Shown here one piece after another: positions 1 through 8,599 of a stretch of DNA of 11,310 bases. The position numbers and the translations under genes are program-made. Numbering within the stretch: the stretch's first letter is position 1; every line of letters starts with the position of its first letter. This DNA is from an uncultured Bacteroidales bacterium (GTDB lineage Bacteria; Bacteroidota; Bacteroidia; Bacteroidales; Paludibacteraceae): the NCBI GenBank assembly GCA_903912795.1, contig CAIWIS010000365.1, positions 1 to 11,310 of the forward strand, in the 5' to 3' direction. The notes under the pieces were generated by a model, which saw only the letters and a list, made by a program, of their open reading frames with translations, made no database searches and was not told the origin of the DNA.

Positions 1-683
1 AAGCTCCTGTGGAATTGTTGGTGGATAGGATGGAAGCAATCATGCTTCAAACAGGTATCTCTGGTTTCCATTTTACCGACGAAGCTGCACCTCCCGTTAC
101 TTTACGTAAGCTTGCCGAGGACATTTTGCGTCGAGGTCTTATTGTAAGTTATTGGACTAATATCCGATTCGAAAAATCATTTACACCTGAATTGTGCTTT
201 CTATTAGCTAAATCAGGTTGTATTGCCGTTTCGGGTGGCCTCGAAGTGGCATCACCACGTGTTTTAGAGCTAATTAATAAAGGAATTACAATTGAAATAG
301 CACGCGATACAATGAAAAACTTATCGGATGTGGGTATAATGACACATGCCTATTTAATGTACGGTTTTCCAACTCAAACTGCACGCGAAACCATTGAATC
401 GCTCGAAGTGGTGCGAAGTCTTTTTGCTGATAATTATTTACATTCTGCTTTTTGGCATCGTTATGCCATGACAATTCACAGTCCTTCGGGACAACACCCC
501 GAAAGTGTAGGCGCAAAAAAAACTCAAGACCAATTGAATGCTTTTGCAAACAACGAAGTGCCATTTAGTACTTCGAATGAAATTGATCTTGAGTTTTATG
601 GAAATGCCTTACGTATAGCTACTTATAATTATATGCAAGGTGCAGGTTTCGACCGCGATGTTCGCTCGTGGTTTAAAACCTAA
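1..683 (+). CDS. Radical SAM protein, C-terminal part (5' end outside window)
   Basis: The open frame runs in from the left edge (codons from base 3) and ends at a TAA at 681-683, leaving about 226 visible residues. The GTG at 9 is internal, since the frame stays open upstream and family conservation begins at once. The visible part fits the second half of a radical SAM TIM barrel. It shows a GFHFTDEAAPP strand of the Elp3/MiaB/NifB type, a YWTNIRFEK strand, SGGLEVASPRVLELINKGI, and HAYLMYGFPTQT followed by a helix; these are core motifs of the B12-binding/BchE-like branch. The CxxxCxxC 4Fe-4S motif and any cobalamin domain would lie upstream and are not visible. The substrate cannot be told. 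No functional link to the convergent nitrogen genes is evident. Family assignment is fairly sure; the B12-binding subclass is an inference. Confidence 0.8.
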   Translation, partial: APVELLVDRMEAIMLQTGISGFHFTDEAAPPVTLRKLAEDILRRGLIVSYWTNIRFEKSFTPELCFLLAKSGCIAVSGGLEVASPRVLELINKGITIEIARDTMKNLSDVGIMTHAYLMYGFPTQTARETIESLEVVRSLFADNYLHSAFWHRYAMTIHSPSGQHPESVGAKKTQDQLNAFANNEVPFSTSNEIDLEFYGNALRIATYNYMQGAGFDRDVRSWFKT

Positions 684-2351
684 TTATTTATACCCGTCCT
701 CGTGTACACTTTTTACTGAACGTCCTGAAGGATCATTCATATTTTTAAATGCTTCATCCCATTCCAATGCAATAGGAGTACTACAAGCTACCGAAGGCAC
801 TGAAGGTACACAACGTGCCGCTTGATTTGATGGGAAATGTTTCTCGAATATGCTACGATAGAAATACTCTTCTTTATTCATTGGTGGATTAACAGGGAAA
901 CGCTCATTTACATGTGCCATTTGCTGATCGCTCACTTGCGAAGTTGTCATTTCACGCAATGTATCAATCCAACTATATCCTACGCCATCCGAAAACTGTT
1001 CTTTCTGACGCCATGCTACACTTGCTGGCAGTAAATTTTCAAACGCTTTACGTAAAATGGTTTTCTCCATAATGCCGTTTCCACACATTTTATCTTTTGG
1101 ATTTAAACGCATGGCTACATCCATAAATTCTTTGTCGAGGAATGGTACACGTCCTTCAACTCCCCATGATGCTAATGATTTATTGGCACGTAGGCAGTCG
1201 TACATGTGTAATTTACTTAATTTACGCACTGTTTCTTTGTGAAATTCTTCAGCATTTGGAGCTTTGTGGAAATAAAGGTAACCACCAAAAATTTCGTCGG
1301 CTCCTTCGCCTGATAATACCATTTTTACACCCATCGATTTGATAACACGCGATAAAAGATACATTGGAGTACTAGCACGTATGGTAGTAACATCGTAAGT
1401 CTCAATATGATAAATCACGTCGCGTATAGCGTCCAGTCCTTCTTGTACAGTGAAATTAATTTCGTGATGCACAGTGCCAATGTGATCGGCAACTAAACGA
1501 GCAGCAGCTAAATCAGGTGAACCAACTAAACCTACAGCAAAAGAGTGTAATTGAGGCCACCAAGCCGCTTCGGTACCTCCTGATTCTATGCGTTTGGCTG
1601 CAAATTTTTTGGCTACAGCCGATATAATTGACGAATCCAAACCTCCTGACAATAAAACACCATAAGGTACATCGGCCATAAGTTGACGCTCTACTGCATC
1701 TTCCAAAGCCTGACGCAATTCATCTACACTTGATTCATTGTCTTTTACGGCATCATATTCCATCCATTCACGCTCGTACCATTTGGTTGGTTTTCCATCC
1801 GGACTATAAAGGTATTGACCTGGAAGAAATTCTTCGATAATAGTACAATGACCTTCGAGTGCTTTTAGTTCTGAGCCTACGTAATACACGCCAGCATCGT
1901 CCCAACCTTGATAAAGTGGAATGATACCAATGTGGTCACGACCAATCATATAAACATTTTTTTCAATATCATACAATGCGAAAGCAAAAATTCCATTCAA
2001 ATCTTCCATGAAGTTTGGACCTTTTTCGCGGTACAAAGCCAAAATTACTTCACAGTCCGATTTGGTTAGAAATTCATATTTTCCTTCGAATTGGTTACGA
2101 ATATCTTGATGATTATAAATTTCGCCATTTACAGCTAAAACTAACTTGCCATCCTTGCTAAATAGAGGTTGTTTTCCTGATTCAGGATCAACAATAGATA
2201 AGCGTTCATGCGCCATAATGGCATTTTCGCCTGCAAAAATACCTGACCAGTCTGGCCCACGATGACGAATTTTTTTCGACATTGTCAAAATTTGCGGCCT
2301 TAATTCTATAGCCGACTGTTTAATATCAAATGCACATACAATTCCACACAT
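684..2351 (-). CDS. asnB: Asparagine synthetase B, glutamine-hydrolysing
   Basis: Makes asparagine from aspartate, glutamine and ATP in the cytoplasm. The product is 555 residues, essentially the length of E. coli AsnB. It starts MCGIVCAFD, so removal of Met exposes the N-terminal Cys nucleophile of the class II glutamine amidotransferase domain (about 2-200). RHRGPDWSG (29-37), AHERLSIVD (47-55), NGEIYN (75-80) and SDCE (98-101) line the glutaminase site. The synthetase domain carries the PP-loop SGGLDSS (235-241) and SGEGADEIFGGY (347-358), both ATP/aspartate-site motifs, and then EGRVPFLD. The C-terminus keeps the family's ACSTPIALEWDEAFKNMNDPSGR stretch in two conserved parts. The start lies 3 bases after the gltD stop, so it is very probably co-transcribed with gltB-gltD. 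No Shine-Dalgarno sequence is seen. All key residues are present and the gene looks intact. Confidence 0.97.
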   Translation of the reverse strand: MCGIVCAFDIKQSAIELRPQILTMSKKIRHRGPDWSGIFAGENAIMAHERLSIVDPESGKQPLFSKDGKLVLAVNGEIYNHQDIRNQFEGKYEFLTKSDCEVILALYREKGPNFMEDLNGIFAFALYDIEKNVYMIGRDHIGIIPLYQGWDDAGVYYVGSELKALEGHCTIIEEFLPGQYLYSPDGKPTKWYEREWMEYDAVKDNESSVDELRQALEDAVERQLMADVPYGVLLSGGLDSSIISAVAKKFAAKRIESGGTEAAWWPQLHSFAVGLVGSPDLAAARLVADHIGTVHHEINFTVQEGLDAIRDVIYHIETYDVTTIRASTPMYLLSRVIKSMGVKMVLSGEGADEIFGGYLYFHKAPNAEEFHKETVRKLSKLHMYDCLRANKSLASWGVEGRVPFLDKEFMDVAMRLNPKDKMCGNGIMEKTILRKAFENLLPASVAWRQKEQFSDGVGYSWIDTLREMTTSQVSDQQMAHVNERFPVNPPMNKEEYFYRSIFEKHFPSNQAARCVPSVPSVACSTPIALEWDEAFKNMNDPSGRSVKSVHEDGYK

Positions 2352-2354
2352 AAT

Positions 2355-3767
2355 TTATATTGTTTTATGAATATCTTCCGCTACTTTACGACCTAATGCA
2401 ATGGCACGCACTACCAAACTAGCACCTATTGCAGCATCGCCTGCAGCAAATACCTTAGCTACATTGCTGGTACTTGACTTGTCGGTAGCAATATTGCCAC
2501 GTGCATCCAAACTAAGTCCTAGTTCAGTAACTAATCCTTCATGAACTGGGTGTACAAATCCAAGTGCTAGAAATACCAAATCAGCTTTAATAGTTTCGGT
2601 TTTTCCTGTTGGTTTCATATTCCAGCGTCCTGAGGCATCTTTGGTCCATTCTACTTCTTCTACCACTACTTCTTCTACATTACCATTTGTGCCATTAAAA
2701 GCTAGGGTATTTAAACTCCATTTTCGTTCGCAACCTTCTTGGTGTGAACTTGAAGTTTTTAGAATGTTTGGATAATTTGGCCAAGGAGTATCTGGGTTTT
2801 TACCAACTGGAGGTTTTGGTAAAATTTCTATTTGAGTGATTTTTACTGCACCCTGACGAACTGAAGTTCCTACACAGTCCGAACCTGTATCGCCACCGCC
2901 AATAACCAAAATATGTTTGCCTTTTGCGTTAATAATTTTATCTTCAGCCACTTCCTCGCCCATAATCAACTGATTTTGTTGACTAAGAAATTCCATTGCA
3001 AAATGAATACCTTTTAGTTCGCGACCTTTAGGTGTAATATTACGCGGTTGACCTGCACCAATGGTAAGACAAACTGCATCGAAACTTTCCATAATTTCTT
3101 TACCCGAAATGGTAACACCCACTTCGCAGTTATTACGGAAAAGAATTCCTTCTTCTTCGAGTTGTGCTAAACGACGGTCGATAACTGTTTTGTTCAGTTT
3201 AAAGTTTGGAATACCATAACGTAATAATCCACCGGGTTTATTGTCTTTTTCGAAAACAGTTACTGTGTGACCTTTGCGGTTAAGTTGTTGTGCAGCAGCT
3301 AATCCTGCAGGGCCAGCACCAATTACAGCTATTTTTTTACCAGTGCGTGTTTTTGGTGGACGAGGTTTAATTAGTCCTTCTACAAAACCAACTTCGGATA
3401 TGGCTGCTTCGTTTTCACGAATAGTTACTGGTGATTCATGCAATGCTAATACACAAGCTTTTTCGCAAGGAGCAGGACAAATACGACCTGTAAAATCAGG
3501 AAAGTTATTTGTTTCGTGCATGTTGTCAATAGCTTCTTTCCATTTTCCTTTGTATAAAAGGTCTTGCCACTCAGGCATTTTATTGCCAAGCGGACAACCC
3601 CAATGGCAAAACGGAATACCGCAATCCATACAACGTGAAGCCTGTAATTTGCGGTCTTCGCGGTTCAATGTTTGTTCAACCTCTCCAAAATCGTGTATAC
3701 GATCTTGAACCGGACGATATCCGGCATCTTTTCGAGGTATTGTAATAAATGCTTTAGGATTTCCCAT
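2355..3767 (-). CDS. gltD: Glutamate synthase (NADPH), small (beta) subunit
   Basis: Supplies electrons from NADPH through FAD and Fe-S clusters to GltB. The product is 470 residues, normal for GltD. The N-terminal Fe-S domain shows two cysteine groups: C46, C49, C54, C58 (CMDCGIPFCHWGC) and C97, C101, C105 (CPAPCEKAC). These match the ligands of the two low-potential 4Fe-4S clusters. The FAD-binding Rossmann motif is GAGPAGLAAAQ (about 150-160), the NADPH motif GGGDTGSDCVG (about 290-300), and the C-terminal FAD-contact motif AAGDAAIGASLVVRAIALGR (441-460). The start at 3767 gives the usual MGNPKAF.. N-terminus. It lies 198 bases after gltB rather than overlapping it, and that spacer contains a repeat-like hairpin ending about 22 bases before the ATG. 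Other FAD/Fe-S relatives of this fold exist (for example PreT/DPYD-type), but the gltB neighbour settles the assignment. Confidence 0.97.
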   Translation of the reverse strand: MGNPKAFITIPRKDAGYRPVQDRIHDFGEVEQTLNREDRKLQASRCMDCGIPFCHWGCPLGNKMPEWQDLLYKGKWKEAIDNMHETNNFPDFTGRICPAPCEKACVLALHESPVTIRENEAAISEVGFVEGLIKPRPPKTRTGKKIAVIGAGPAGLAAAQQLNRKGHTVTVFEKDNKPGGLLRYGIPNFKLNKTVIDRRLAQLEEEGILFRNNCEVGVTISGKEIMESFDAVCLTIGAGQPRNITPKGRELKGIHFAMEFLSQQNQLIMGEEVAEDKIINAKGKHILVIGGGDTGSDCVGTSVRQGAVKITQIEILPKPPVGKNPDTPWPNYPNILKTSSSHQEGCERKWSLNTLAFNGTNGNVEEVVVEEVEWTKDASGRWNMKPTGKTETIKADLVFLALGFVHPVHEGLVTELGLSLDARGNIATDKSSTSNVAKVFAAGDAAIGASLVVRAIALGRKVAEDIHKTI

Positions 3768-3774
3768 ATTATGT

Positions 3775-3812
3775 AAAAGCCCCTCTAAATCTCCCCGAAA
3801 GGGAGACTTTTT
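3775..3812. repeat. Hairpin element resembling dispersed intergenic repeats
   Basis: TCTCCC (3790-3795) pairs with GGGAGA (3801-3806) around a CGAAA loop. AAAAG (3775-3779) then pairs with CTTTT (3807-3811) directly outside it on the 3' side, leaving a 10-base bulge, CCCCTCTAAA, on the other. On the minus strand an alternative pairing of AAAGTCTCCC with GAGGGGCTTT is possible. It lies in the gltD leader, its GC-rich core contrasting with A/T-rich flanks. From memory it resembles short intergenic repeats with a GGGGATTTAG-GGGGC core seen repeatedly in Bacteroidetes and filamentous cyanobacteria. Copy number was not checked. Confidence 0.45.
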
Positions 3813-3863
3813 GAGCTAGTTTTATTAATTTTATTATACTTCTAATTTTATTGTTTTTAAATA

Positions 3864-3962
3864 GGCAACACGTTTGTAAATTGGGTTTCATGTTTCCTTG
3901 GTGCTTAAAAATCGTGTTACCTGTTTTGCATTTCATGCAAAATATGAAACCCGATTTTTAAG
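3864..3962 (-). repeat. Overlapping inverted repeats in gltB-gltD spacer (candidate structured RNA)
   Basis: Four complementary pairs fall within 99 bases just after the gltB stop. Pair A is CTTAAAAATCG (3904-3914) with CGATTTTTAAG (3952-3962), 11 of 11. Pair B is 3878-3891 with 3944-3957, 13 of 14, with core GGGTTTCAT/ATGAAACCC. Pair C is TTTTGCAT (3924-3931) with ATGCAAAA (3935-3942), 8 bp with a 3-base loop. Pair D is GGCAACACG (3864-3872) with CGTGTTACC (3913-3921), whose single mismatch becomes a G-U pair in minus-strand RNA. A and B compete for 3952-3957. D crosses both. The region could be a 3' stabiliser, an attenuator or the remnant of a repeat element; the sequence alone does not decide. 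Confidence 0.6.
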
Positions 3963-3965
3963 ATC

Positions 3966-6900
3966 TTAATAATCCCTTTCTACCTGAGCAATTTTTTTGT
4001 TGATTTCGGCCATTTTTTGTTCTTGAATAACTTTTTTGTATTCAATTGGAACAACTTTAATGAATTTATCAACATAATCGCGCCAGTTGTCGAGTATATT
4101 TTTTGCTAACGTACTTCCTGTATATTTGTAATGATTTTCAATCAAAGTTTTCACTTGTTTGTTATCATGGCTGTCTTCGATTAACGATAATTCTACCATT
4201 TCCATATTACAGAAGAAATCAAAATTACCTAATTCGTCGAGTACATAAGCAACACCACCACTCATACCAGCAGCAAAGTTACGTCCTGTAGGTCCTAATA
4301 CTACAGTTACTCCACCTGTCATGTATTCGCAACAGTGGTCGCCTGCACCTTCAACTACAGCATTTGCACCTGAGTTACGTACACAGAAGCGTTCGCCAAC
4401 AATACCATTTATATACACTTCGCCCGATGTAGCACCATATAATATTGTGTTTCCAGCAATAATATTGTCTTCGGGTTTAAAAGTACTTTCTTTAGGCGCT
4501 TTTACTACAATTTTACCACCCGATAGTCCTTTTCCAACATAATCATTTGCTTCACCTTCGAGTTCAAAGTACATACCTTTACTCAAAAATGCACCAAAAC
4601 TTTGACCAGCTGAACCTTTAAAACTTGCCTTAATGGTATCATCGGGTAAACCTATTTGTCCAAAACGTTTGGCAACCTCGCCCGAAAGCATTGCACCAAC
4701 TGTACGGTCAGTATTTTTAATTTTGCTTGAAATTTCAACTGGCATACACATATCAAGTGCAGGTAGTGATTTTTTAATCAATTCACGATCGAGTACATTC
4801 TCGAGTTTGTGATCCTGACCTTTAATGTTGCGCAATGAATTTTTAGAGTTATCAGGCATATACATAATTCTTGATAAATCTACTTTTTCAATTTTTGATA
4901 CAGTACCAATTTTTCTGCGTTTGAGAAGTTCAGCACGACCAATAATCTCGTCTAGGCTACGGAAGCCCATTTCGGCCAAATGTTCACGAACATCTTGCGC
5001 TATAAAGTGAAAGAAGTTTACAAGATATTCATGTTTTCCAGTAAAATGCTTACGTAATACTTCATCTTGAGTAGCAACACCCACCGGGCAAGTGTTTAGG
5101 TGACATTTACGCATCATTACACAACCAAGTATTAATAATGCACTAGTTGCAAAACCATATTCTTCGGCACCTAAAAGTGCTGTGATAATAATATCGCGTC
5201 CTGTTTTTAACTGTCCGTCGGCCTGAAGTTTAATTTGACCACGTAAATTGTTCAAAACTAGTGTTTGTTGAGTTTCGGCCAATCCAATTTCAACTGGCAT
5301 ACCAGCATGTTTAATTGAGCTTGACGGACTTGCACCTGTTCCACCTTCGGCACCAGAAATGAGAATTAAATCAGCTTTTGCTTTCGCAACTCCAGCTGCA
5401 ATAGTCCCTACGCCTGTTTCCGATACCAATTTAACGCTAATCATTGCTGATGGATTGATATTTTTCAAATCGTAAATTAGCTGAGCTAAATCTTCGATAG
5501 AATAGATATCGTGATGGGGTGGGGGAGATATTAATGAAATTCCTGGTATAGAGTGACGTGTTTTAGCAATAATTTTGTCAACTTTATGTCCTGGAAGCTG
5601 TCCGCCTTCACCTGGTTTTGCACCTTGAGCAATTTTTATTTGAATTTCATCAGCATTTACAAGGTATTCAGCAGTTACACCAAAACGACCTGAAGCAACT
5701 TGTTTAATTGCTGAACGGGCACTTAAACCATCGTCGCGTTTTTTATAACGTTCAGGATCTTCGCCACCTTCACCAGTATTACTACGACCACCAATTATGT
5801 TCATGGCAAATGCCATAGCTTCGTGCGCTTCACGACTGATAGAACCGTATGACATTGCTCCAGTTACAAAGCGTTTCATAATGCCTTCGATAGGTTCAAC
5901 TTCGTCGATACTTATTGGATTACGCGTGTATTCCATTAAGTCACGGATAAAAATTGGATCTTCTTTTTCGTCAACGGCTTTTACATATTCTTTGTATTTT
6001 TCGTAATCGCCTGTTTTTGTGGCAATTTGCAAACGTGCAACAGTTTCAGGATTCCAAGCATGATCTTCTCCATTCCTGCGATAAGCATAATGGCCTAGGT
6101 TCTCAAGTGTCGATAAATCGTCACCTTCGGCAGGAGTAAATGCTCGGTTGAATGGTGCAAGTACTTCATTAGCTAAATCGTCAATATCAATACCTTCGAT
6201 AGAAGAAGCTATGCCTTTGAAATACTTTGAAAGCAATTTGGACGAAATTCCAATCGACTCGAAAATATGTGCTCCACGGTAACTACGTAATGTAGAATTA
6301 CCCATTTTCGAAAGCACTTTTAATAATCCTTTGTTTACAGCTTTGATATAATGTTTAGTAGCTGTATCAAAGTCCATACTTATTTCGCCCGACTTAATTT
6401 TGTCGTTGATAATTGCAAAAACCATATATGGATTTACAGCATTGGCACCAAAACCAAATAATAAAGCAAAATGCATTACTTCGCGTGGTTCAGCCGATTC
6501 AACTACAATATCAATTTGCATACGTTTACGTTTTTCGAGCAAGTACAAGTGTACTGCCGAAACTGCAAGTAATGATGGGATTGGAGCATGTGTAGCGTCA
6601 ACACCACGGTCGCTCAATACAATGTAATTTTTACCATCGTCTACTGCTTTTTCAACTGATAAACAAAGTTCTTCAATTGCTTTTTCCATGCCTTTGCGTC
6701 CTGATTTAGGATCGAAAAGTATTGGAAGTGAAATAGTTGAGAATCCTTTGTATTTCAGATTCATCAAAATGTCGAACTGAGCATTTGTAAGAACAGGACT
6801 TTTCAGTTTTACCATTTTACAAATTTCGTTGGCAGCTTCCAATAAATTTTGGTTAATAGAGCCAATAAACCCAGTAAGTGACATAACCAACTCTTCGCGA

Positions 6901-8492
6901 ATAGGGTCAATTGGAGGATTGGTTACCTGCGCAAATTGTTGACGGAAATAGTTGAAAAGTCGTTGTGGCTTATCCGAAAATACAGATAGCACAGTGTCAT
7001 TACCCATCGACGAAGTTGGTTCGTAGCCATCATTTGCCATAGGGATAATTAAACGCTCCATATCTTCTTTTGAATATCCGAAAGCATGTAATAAAGTTTG
7101 GTAATTTGCCAAATCATTTTTCACACTACGTCCTGATGAAATATCATCGATATTCACACAGTTTTGGTTCAACCATTCGCGATATGGGAATGCTTTGGCC
7201 AAACCTTCTTTTAATTCTTTGTCGTAGAATACTTTACCAAGTTCAGTGTCAACCATTAACATTTTGCCTGGTTTCAAACGACCGTTTTCTTTTATACGAC
7301 TAGGTTCAAATTCAATAGTACCAGTTTCGGAAGCTACTACCATTAAATTGTCGTGTGTAATAAGATAACGTGCAGGACGTAAACCATTACGGTCAAGCAT
7401 ACCGCCAGCGTAACGACCATCGCTGAAAAGCAAGGTTGCAGGACCATCCCAAGGCTCCATAAAGGTGCTGTGGTATTCGTAAAATGCACGTAAATTGTCC
7501 GATATAGGATTGCGTTTGTTGTAGCTTTCTGGTACCAACATAGCCATAGCATGTGGTAAGCTTTTGCCCGACATTACAAGGAATTCCAATGCATTATCCA
7601 ACGATGCACTATCGCTCATTTTGGGTTGGCAAATTGGATATAATTCGTTGAGGTCACCCAGTTGATCCGATGTGAGTACACTTTCGCGACTTTCCATCCA
7701 CTGACGGTTACCTCGTATCGTGTTAATCTCGCCATTATGACCTAACATGCGGAATGGTTGTGCCAAATCCCAGGTAGGGAATGTGTTTGTGCTGAAACGA
7801 GAGTGAACCAATGATATTCCACTTGTGAAATTTGGATTACTTAAGTCAGTAAAATACTCACGTAACTGCATAGGAGTAAGCATACCTTTGTAAACCATTT
7901 GTTTGGTCGATAAACTTACAATATAAAAACCGCGTTCGCGGGCTATTTCGGTACCAATTATGGCTTTTTCAATTTTTTTGCGAAGAACATATAGTTTCAA
8001 CTCCAATTCTTGTTGGGTATTACAACCAGTAACAAAAATTTGAATTACATTGGGTTCATTCGAAGCTGAAATTTCGCCTAGACAATCAGAATTTACAGGT
8101 ACTTCGCGTGTTGCTAGTAGGGTTAAACCTTCTTTTGCAACATATTCTTTTATCAAATTAGTACAAAACTCAGCTTTTTTAGCGTCCTTTGGTATAAAAA
8201 CAAGACCTGTTCCATATCTACCTTTGGCTGGAACAGGTATACCCTGAAGTAAAATAAATTCGTGTGGAATTTGTACAAGAATACCTGCGCCATCACCAGT
8301 TTTGTTATCGGCACTTTCTGCGCCACGGTGTTCCATGTTTTCGAGTACTTGCAAACCTTTTTCTACAATTTCGTGCGATTTTTCGCCGAAAAGGTTTAAT
8401 ACAAGTCCTACGCCACAAGCATCATGTTCGTTTTGAAATGAATACAGCGAGCGCTGCTCATATTCGTCAATTCTTAATGGTGTTGAAGTCAT
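3966..8492 (-). CDS. gltB: Glutamate synthase (NADPH), large (alpha) subunit
   Basis: Catalyses glutamine + 2-oxoglutarate + 2e- to two glutamates, using electrons from GltD. The product is 1508 residues, the normal length for bacterial GltB. The motif NEHDACGVG places the Ntn-type nucleophile at C26, so a propeptide of about 25 residues must be cleaved off. The glutaminase domain also shows HSRFSTNT (230-237) and GHNGEINTIRGNRQW (251-265). The FMN/synthase barrel (about 870-1200) contains GAMSYGSISREAHEAMA, GEGGEDPERY and ISPPPHHDIYSIEDLAQLI. The 3Fe-4S ligands are C1124, C1130 and C1135 in the C-x5-C-x4-C pattern. The C-terminal GxGxG beta-helix domain contains GSAGQSFGAF and GLSGGKIVV. No catalytic residue appears lost. 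It is probably the first gene of the gltB-gltD-asnB unit; a hairpin terminator separates it from the upstream glnA. Confidence 0.98.
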   Translation of the reverse strand: MTSTPLRIDEYEQRSLYSFQNEHDACGVGLVLNLFGEKSHEIVEKGLQVLENMEHRGAESADNKTGDGAGILVQIPHEFILLQGIPVPAKGRYGTGLVFIPKDAKKAEFCTNLIKEYVAKEGLTLLATREVPVNSDCLGEISASNEPNVIQIFVTGCNTQQELELKLYVLRKKIEKAIIGTEIARERGFYIVSLSTKQMVYKGMLTPMQLREYFTDLSNPNFTSGISLVHSRFSTNTFPTWDLAQPFRMLGHNGEINTIRGNRQWMESRESVLTSDQLGDLNELYPICQPKMSDSASLDNALEFLVMSGKSLPHAMAMLVPESYNKRNPISDNLRAFYEYHSTFMEPWDGPATLLFSDGRYAGGMLDRNGLRPARYLITHDNLMVVASETGTIEFEPSRIKENGRLKPGKMLMVDTELGKVFYDKELKEGLAKAFPYREWLNQNCVNIDDISSGRSVKNDLANYQTLLHAFGYSKEDMERLIIPMANDGYEPTSSMGNDTVLSVFSDKPQRLFNYFRQQFAQVTNPPIDPIREELVMSLTGFIGSINQNLLEAANEICKMVKLKSPVLTNAQFDILMNLKYKGFSTISLPILFDPKSGRKGMEKAIEELCLSVEKAVDDGKNYIVLSDRGVDATHAPIPSLLAVSAVHLYLLEKRKRMQIDIVVESAEPREVMHFALLFGFGANAVNPYMVFAIINDKIKSGEISMDFDTATKHYIKAVNKGLLKVLSKMGNSTLRSYRGAHIFESIGISSKLLSKYFKGIASSIEGIDIDDLANEVLAPFNRAFTPAEGDDLSTLENLGHYAYRRNGEDHAWNPETVARLQIATKTGDYEKYKEYVKAVDEKEDPIFIRDLMEYTRNPISIDEVEPIEGIMKRFVTGAMSYGSISREAHEAMAFAMNIIGGRSNTGEGGEDPERYKKRDDGLSARSAIKQVASGRFGVTAEYLVNADEIQIKIAQGAKPGEGGQLPGHKVDKIIAKTRHSIPGISLISPPPHHDIYSIEDLAQLIYDLKNINPSAMISVKLVSETGVGTIAAGVAKAKADLILISGAEGGTGASPSSSIKHAGMPVEIGLAETQQTLVLNNLRGQIKLQADGQLKTGRDIIITALLGAEEYGFATSALLILGCVMMRKCHLNTCPVGVATQDEVLRKHFTGKHEYLVNFFHFIAQDVREHLAEMGFRSLDEIIGRAELLKRRKIGTVSKIEKVDLSRIMYMPDNSKNSLRNIKGQDHKLENVLDRELIKKSLPALDMCMPVEISSKIKNTDRTVGAMLSGEVAKRFGQIGLPDDTIKASFKGSAGQSFGAFLSKGMYFELEGEANDYVGKGLSGGKIVVKAPKESTFKPEDNIIAGNTILYGATSGEVYINGIVGERFCVRNSGANAVVEGAGDHCCEYMTGGVTVVLGPTGRNFAAGMSGGVAYVLDELGNFDFFCNMEMVELSLIEDSHDNKQVKTLIENHYKYTGSTLAKNILDNWRDYVDKFIKVVPIEYKKVIQEQKMAEINKKIAQVERDY

Positions 8493-8530
8493 AAATTGCT
8501 CAATTGTTTTTAATTGGCTTCTAACGAAAC

Positions 8531-8567
8531 CTGAAAATCAGAAATTTTTAGTTTTATTGTTGCAAAA
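8531..8567 (-). promoter_or_regulatory. Possible weak gltB promoter region
   Basis: A gltB promoter is expected between the glnA terminator and the gltB ATG. The best candidate on the minus strand is TTTTG (8567-8563), then 22 bases, then TGATTTTC (8540-8533), which matches 6 of 8 bases of TAnnTTTG. The -33-like element overlaps the terminator tail. The match is poor, so either the promoter is activator-dependent or gltB is partly read through from glnA. Low confidence. Confidence 0.22.
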
Positions 8568-8599
8568 TAGTGGGAGGACTTAAAGTAAGCCTCCCACTA
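8564..8599 (-). terminator. Rho-independent-type terminator after glnA
   Basis: A perfect 10-bp stem, TAGTGGGAGG (8568-8577) with CCTCCCACTA (8590-8599), encloses a 12-base loop. Read on the minus strand it begins 42 bases after the glnA stop and is followed by a short TTTT run (8567-8564). The T-run is short, so termination may be partial. It separates the glnA transcript from gltB. Confidence 0.75.

Noticed and set aside
9..11. GTG as the true start of the radical SAM gene
   Set aside because: The frame is open to the window edge and the visible protein lacks the CxxxCxxC part, so the gene starts outside the window.
770..815. Small repeat in the asnB 3' end (CVPSVPSV coding)
   Set aside because: The residues belong to the conserved C-terminal region of AsnB enzymes, so it is protein conservation rather than a DNA repeat.
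3274..3708. 144-residue plus-strand open frame
   Set aside because: It lies entirely opposite gltD, whose protein is fully conserved; the antisense translation shows no family motif.
3833..3838. TATAAT on the minus strand as a gltD promoter
   Set aside because: This is the E. coli-type -10 hexamer; Bacteroidetes use TAnnTTTG, and no such box is near. It is expected by chance in A/T-rich spacer.
7343..7552. 69-residue minus-strand open frame inside gltB
   Set aside because: It is in another frame of the same strand, inside the conserved glutaminase-to-central region of GltB.
8264..8494. 76-residue plus-strand open frame and similar frames opposite gltB, asnB and glnA
   Set aside because: Antisense or out-of-frame shadows of conserved genes, with no recognisable motifs or start context.
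8501..8516. CAATT/AATTG inverted repeat before gltB
   Set aside because: The arms are only 5 A/T-rich bases and no second site supports an operator.
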